From AC-32 sp963717725 (GTDB taxonomy: Bacteria; Actinomycetota; Thermoleophilia; Gaiellales; Gaiellaceae), in the NCBI GenBank assembly GCA_963717725.1, contig CAVQWS010000010.1, positions 62,001 to 126,000 of the forward strand: a stretch of 64,000 nucleotides of DNA, given 5' to 3'. The notes beneath the pieces were generated by a model. The model was not told the origin of the DNA, made no database searches, and was given only the letters and a program-made list of their open reading frames with translations. This document shows positions 60,661-64,000 of the stretch, one piece after another. Within the stretch, counting starts at the first letter, position 1. Each line of letters begins with the position of its first letter. The position numbers and the translations under genes were made by a program.

Positions 60661-61410
60661 ATGGCGAAGAAGATCGACCCCAAGGCCAAGGCCAAGCGCC
60701 AGAAGATCTACGCCGGCATCGGTGGAGTGATCCTGCTCGCCGTGCTCGCGTTCCAGGTCCCGCGAACGCTGAAGATGATGCATCCGGCCGATGCGAGCTC
60801 CTCGAGCCCGCCGCCCGCGGCGACGCCCGCTTCGACGCCGACGCCGATCAGCGCGCCCTCGTTGAGCGGCGGTAACGCCGCCGTGGCCACGGCGACGCCC
60901 GGAGGCGACGGCATCACCGACCCCGACGCGGTTCCGCCTCCTCAGTCCGGCCAGTTGCTGGCGTTCGGGCTGTTCCGCTCGAAGGATCCCTTCGTACAGC
61001 AGTTGAAGCTGAGCGGTGCGACCGGCCCAACCGGGGCGATCAGTTCTGGTGGCCCGACGGGCGCAAGCGGCCCGGCGGCAGGAGGCTCGGGCGGCTCCGG
61101 CGTGGGCGGCGGCTCGACGCCGACGTCCCCTCCGGCCTCGACTCCGGTCGCGCCGGCGACTCGGCTGACCACAGCGGTGATCTCGGTGAACGGCGCTCCG
61201 GAGTCCGTCCAGGTGGGCGGCACGTTCCCGACCGCGGATCCGTACTTCAAGCTCGTCTCGCTGACGAAGAAGGGCGCCAAGATCTCGATCGCCGGCGGCA
61301 CGCTGGAGAACGGCGCGCCGACGGTCACGCTGACGAAGAACAAGGCGCTGACCCTGATGAACACCGCCGACGGCACGCGCTACGTGCTGCGGCTCGTCTC
61401 GGTCTCCTAG
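60661..61410 (+). CDS. Pilus operon protein, possible PilP functional analogue
   Basis: 249 residues from ATG 60661, two bases after pilO. Basic N-terminus (KKIDPKAKAKRQK), one membrane helix (IYAGIGGVILLAVLAFQV), a long Ser/Pro/Gly linker containing LAFGLFRSKDPFVQQL (the FxxKDPF motif seen in PilP-like proteins), and a C-terminal beta-rich domain (TAVISVNGAPESVQVGGTFP). No lipobox is expected in this cell type. Its place after PilO suggests it extends the alignment complex. Confidence 0.78.
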   Translation: MAKKIDPKAKAKRQKIYAGIGGVILLAVLAFQVPRTLKMMHPADASSSSPPPAATPASTPTPISAPSLSGGNAAVATATPGGDGITDPDAVPPPQSGQLLAFGLFRSKDPFVQQLKLSGATGPTGAISSGGPTGASGPAAGGSGGSGVGGGSTPTSPPASTPVAPATRLTTAVISVNGAPESVQVGGTFPTADPYFKLVSLTKKGAKISIAGGTLENGAPTVTLTKNKALTLMNTADGTRYVLRLVSVS

Positions 61411-61412
61411 CC

Positions 61413-61455
61413 CCAGGGCACGACCGCGAGCGCTCACGCTCGCGCGCCGCCCTGG
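61413..61455 (+). terminator. Terminator at the end of the pilT-2 to pilP-like operon
   Basis: Outer stem CCAGGGC/GCCCTGG (61413-61419, 61449-61455) encloses CGCGAGCG-CTCA-CGCTCGCG (61425-61444). Confidence 0.7.
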
Positions 61456-61562
61456 AGCGCAATCACTGCTGCTGAACGCCGGCCGTTCGTTGCCGTTGGA
61501 CTCCTGGGCAACCGAGGGCCGGGCGCCATCATGTGGCACTTCCAGATGTCGGCGAGAGCTAG

Positions 61563-62093
61563 CTAGCTGCCGGTCGACTCGTCGAACGTCGACGCGACGC
61601 GCGCGAATGGCCTGGCCGAGAGCTTGCTGCCGTCGCGCACGACGACGGTCACGATCTTGAGCGCGCGGCCCCCGGAGGGCGTCGAGCTCGTGATGTAGGT
61701 GTCGACCCGGTACGGCTTCCGGTCGGCGCCGGTCACGCTCCGGCTCGGCAGGCACTCGTTGGGCAGCGGCGAGCCGCTGCAGGTGACGTTGATCTCGCCC
61801 GAGGTCGAGTTCGGGCACGAGCCGCCGAGCGCCGAGTCGCACTTGTACGTGTTGTCGACGCCGGAGAGCGTGGTCGTGTCGAGCGCGATCGCGGGATACT
61901 TGAGCGCGCGGTAGAGCTCCATCTGGGAGTCGGCGAGCGCCGAGGCGGTCGTGATCCTGCTGGCCCGGTTGAGCGCGAAGATCCCGCTGTTGAACGCAGC
62001 CACGACCGCGAGGATGCCGATGTTCAGCATCACCATCGCCATCAGGAGCTCGATCAGGCCGAAGCCCTGCTCTGCACGAAGCCGCACGCGCAC
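61563..62093 (-). CDS. pilV: PilV-like prepilin
   Basis: 176 residues from GTG 62093 (GTG 62087 also in frame). A short leader ending EQG precedes FGLIELLMAMVMLNIGILAV (cleavage after Gly, Glu+5), the PilV/GspI type. The globular domain carries two Cys pairs (KCDSALGGSC, TCSGSPLPNEC). Divergent from pilC; its -10 GCCGATA lies eight bases before the GTG, so the mRNA is probably leaderless. Confidence 0.87.
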   Translation of the reverse strand: MRVRLRAEQGFGLIELLMAMVMLNIGILAVVAAFNSGIFALNRASRITTASALADSQMELYRALKYPAIALDTTTLSGVDNTYKCDSALGGSCPNSTSGEINVTCSGSPLPNECLPSRSVTGADRKPYRVDTYITSSTPSGGRALKIVTVVVRDGSKLSARPFARVASTFDESTGS

Positions 62094-62101
62094 GTGACTC
62101 C

Positions 62102-62128
62102 TATCGGCAAAGCGCCGTCGTCCCTCAA
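62102..62128 (-). promoter_or_regulatory. Sigma-28/WhiG-like promoter of pilV
   Basis: On the minus strand TTGAG (62128-62124), 15 bases, GCCGATA (62108-62102). Its -35 region overlaps that of the pilC promoter on the other strand. Confidence 0.5.
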
Positions 62129-62151
62129 GCGGCGCCATCCCCCTGCCGATA
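62125..62151 (+). promoter_or_regulatory. Sigma-28/WhiG-like promoter of pilC
   Basis: TCAAG (62125-62129), 15 bases, GCCGATA (62145-62151). ATG follows at 62162, ten bases later, so the transcript is probably leaderless. Confidence 0.7.
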
Positions 62152-62161
62152 CGAACTGCGT

Positions 62162-63373
62162 ATGGCGGCGTACACCTACAGCGCGATCAACGCTGAGGGA
62201 CTGCAGCTGGCGGGCGAGGTCCATGCCCCAGACCTCGACGCTGCGCGTGAACAGCTGCGCGTCCGCGGACTGCTCGCCGAGTTCCTCCAGGAGCTCCCCG
62301 CGAGTGGCGAGGAGGGCGCCCGCACCGTCTTCAAGAAGATCAAGCCAAAGACGCTGCAGATCTTTTCGCGCCAGTTCGCGACGATGATCGAGGCGGGCCT
62401 GAACGTCGTCAGCTCGCTCGTGATCCTCGAGGAGCAGACCGACGACCCGTACTTCGCGCTCGTGATCCGCGAGATCCGCGCCGACGTCGAGGGCGGCCTG
62501 CTGCTCTCGCAGGCGCTCAGCCGCCATCCGAAGATCTTCACCCGCCTCTACGTCGCGATGGTCGAGGCCGGCGAGGCCGCCGGAATCCTGGACACCGTGC
62601 TCGACCGCGTCGCGCTGCAGATCGAGAAGGAGACGCAGATCAAGCGCCGCGTCAAGAGCGCGATGATGTACCCGACGATGGTGATGATCTTCGCCACCCT
62701 CGTCCTGATCGGCCTGCTGATGTTCCTCGTGCCGGTCTTCGTGAACATCTTCGCCCAGCTGAACGGCCAGCTGCCGACCCTCACGCAGTGGGTCGTCGCT
62801 GCCTCCGACCAGCTGCGCCACCACTGGTTCATCATCTTCCCGGTCTTCTTCGGGATGATCTGGGGCGTCCGCCGCTTCAAGAAGACCGAGCCCGGGCGCC
62901 AGCTTTGGGACCGGATCAAGCTGAAGATCCCGATGAAGATCGGCGACGTCGTCCTGAAGGTGACGATGGCCCGCTTCTCGCGGACGCTCTCGACCCTCGT
63001 GGCTGCCGGCGTGGACATCATCAAGGCGCTCGAGATCACCGGCCAGACCGCAGGCAACTGGGTCGTCGAGGAAGCGCTCGCGGATGTGCGGCAGAAGGTG
63101 CACCAGGGCGTCCCGATCGCCCAGCCGCTGATCGAGAACCCGGTGTTCCCGCCGATGGTCAGCCAGATGGTGAAGATCGGCGAGGAGACGGGAGAGCTCG
63201 AGAAGATGCTCGGCAAGATCGCCGACTTCTACGAGGACGAGGTCGATTCGGCAATCGCCTCGCTGACCGCGATCATCGAGCCACTGATGATGATCGGCGT
63301 CGGCGCGATGGTCGGCGTGATCATCATCTCGATGTACCTGCCGATGTTCAAGCTGCTCTCGCTGGTCAAGTAG
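62162..63373 (+). CDS. pilC: PilC/GspF-type inner-membrane platform protein
   Basis: 403 residues from ATG 62162. Two GspF domains: FSRQFATMIEAGLNVVSSLV with GGLLLSQALSRHPKIFTRLY, and MARFSRTLSTLVAAGVDIIK with FPPMVSQMVKIGEETGELEK. Three membrane helices (about 170-195, 220-240, 375-400). The platform sits under the pilus and is turned by PilB during extension. Start directly after a full sigma-28-like promoter. Confidence 0.93.
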   Translation: MAAYTYSAINAEGLQLAGEVHAPDLDAAREQLRVRGLLAEFLQELPASGEEGARTVFKKIKPKTLQIFSRQFATMIEAGLNVVSSLVILEEQTDDPYFALVIREIRADVEGGLLLSQALSRHPKIFTRLYVAMVEAGEAAGILDTVLDRVALQIEKETQIKRRVKSAMMYPTMVMIFATLVLIGLLMFLVPVFVNIFAQLNGQLPTLTQWVVAASDQLRHHWFIIFPVFFGMIWGVRRFKKTEPGRQLWDRIKLKIPMKIGDVVLKVTMARFSRTLSTLVAAGVDIIKALEITGQTAGNWVVEEALADVRQKVHQGVPIAQPLIENPVFPPMVSQMVKIGEETGELEKMLGKIADFYEDEVDSAIASLTAIIEPLMMIGVGAMVGVIIISMYLPMFKLLSLVK

Positions 63374-63382
63374 CTCTCCCGG

Positions 63383-64000
63383 TCAGTCTCTCCCTTCCTG
63401 TGCCGGTGCCTTCGATTGCCGGTACTCCGCGAGCTTCCCGGCAATGAACTCCGCGTCGTTCTTGATGAAGCCGATCAGTGCCGAGCCGCGTGTGTGCTGC
63501 CAGGTGAGGCCTAGAAAGTAGAGGCCGGGGACATCGCTGACGCCGCGGCGGTGGCGTAGCCGACCGTCCTCGTCGAGGATTGGCAGCTTGATCGAGGAGT
63601 AGTCGGAGCGGTAGCCGGTCGCCCAGATGACCGCGTCGAGCTCGAGTTCACTCCCGTCTTCGAAGCGCACGCGCCGGCCCTCGCCGTCGACTAGCCGTGG
63701 CTTGAGCTCGACGCCGTAGCGCTCGGTCATCTCGCGCGGACTCGAGCCGATCAGCGTGTCGCGCGCGCTCAGCTTGCGGCCAAGGCGTGACTCGACCGTC
63801 TTGTTGATGAGGCGTGTCTTGGTCAGCCACCAGAAGAGGTCGCGCCCGAGCACGCGCTGGGGCAGCGGCTTTTGTTGCGACCCGATCGAGAGCACGACCT
63901 TGCGCGTCGCCGCGAGCTCCTTCGCGATCTGAAAGCCCGTATTGCCGCCGCCGACCACGAGCACTGTGCCGTTTGGCACGTCACCCGGCTTGCGGTAGCC
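63383..64000 (-). CDS. FAD/NAD(P)-dependent monooxygenase-like flavoprotein (partial, runs off the window)
   Basis: The visible C-terminal ~205 residues include the NADP-binding VLVVGGGNTGFQIAKELAAT and the conserved LDAVIWATGYRSDYS, typical of flavin-containing monooxygenase/CzcO-like proteins; YFLGLTWQHTRGSALIGFI is the C-terminal block. The frame stays open through position 64000 (GYRKPGDVPNG), so the N-terminal FAD motif lies beyond the window. An internal ATG at 63979 is not the start. Confidence 0.85.
   Translation of the reverse strand, partial: GYRKPGDVPNGTVLVVGGGNTGFQIAKELAATRKVVLSIGSQQKPLPQRVLGRDLFWWLTKTRLINKTVESRLGRKLSARDTLIGSSPREMTERYGVELKPRLVDGEGRRVRFEDGSELELDAVIWATGYRSDYSSIKLPILDEDGRLRHRRGVSDVPGLYFLGLTWQHTRGSALIGFIKNDAEFIAGKLAEYRQSKAPAQEGRD

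Overview
This is high-GC bacterial DNA with GTG, TTG and ATG starts, many 1-4 base start/stop overlaps and several probable leaderless genes. It looks like a chromosomal segment of an actinobacterium. A type IV pilus gene set with two PilT-type ATPases in such a background suggests the class Thermoleophilia (Gaiellales/Solirubrobacterales). That placement is inference from gene content; no rRNA gene is present to confirm it.

Layout. 0-4.3 kb: small single genes (GNAT acetyltransferase, truncated globin, CorA-type transporter, DHFR-like, VOC), several bordered by copies of a ~32 bp dispersed repeat. 4.3-7.1 kb: a leftward operon of a BNR-repeat protein, a MoaD-like protein and a methyltransferase, then a PhnB-like gene. 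7.1-15.6 kb: MarR/MFS divergent pair, CaiB-type CoA-transferase, a second MFS, an ECF42-type sigma factor with its YCII/DGPF partner, a third MFS and an aldo/keto reductase. 15.6-18.3 kb: RecQ, then an ArsR/DUF1801/AHSA1 operon. 18.5-24.4 kb: a large SARP (BTAD-NTPase-TPR) regulator with three neighbours (DUF1269, DUF308/HdeD, YceI) that share an identical triple TGGCA promoter site. 24.4-27.9 kb: an accessory zone with tRNA-Thr, a truncated acid phosphatase, small ORFs and two repeat families. 27.9-36.7 kb: secreted S53 peptidase, cupin, tRNA-Tyr, acetamidase, adenylate cyclase-ATPase, DUF4242, BBE-type oxidase and geranylgeranyl reductase-like protein. 36.7-39.4 kb: a PilT ATPase coupled to a secreted lytic transglycosylase/M23 protein. 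39.5-44 kb: small genes, a GFA protein, a phytoene-dehydrogenase-like enzyme and a scar region with gene and tRNA fragments. 44-47.6 kb: CHRD protein and a FluG-like pair (amidohydrolase + glutamine-synthetase-like). 47.9-63.4 kb: the main type IV pilus locus (PASTA protein, prepilins, PilX-like, PilD, PilB, three tandem major-type pilins, PilT, PilM, PilN, PilO, PilP-like, PilV-like, PilC). The window ends inside a flavoprotein gene.

Two regulatory patterns stand out. First, the pilus genes, including the distant pilT/peptidase operon, are preceded by a common TCAAG-N15-GCCGATA signal resembling sigma-28/WhiG-type promoters, often so close to the start codon that the transcript would be leaderless. 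Second, the SARP neighbourhood carries three promoters with TGGCA repeats at exactly 21 and 11 bp spacing. Three genes (an MFS, the aldo/keto reductase and recQ) carry single frameshifts that could be genuine or sequence errors.
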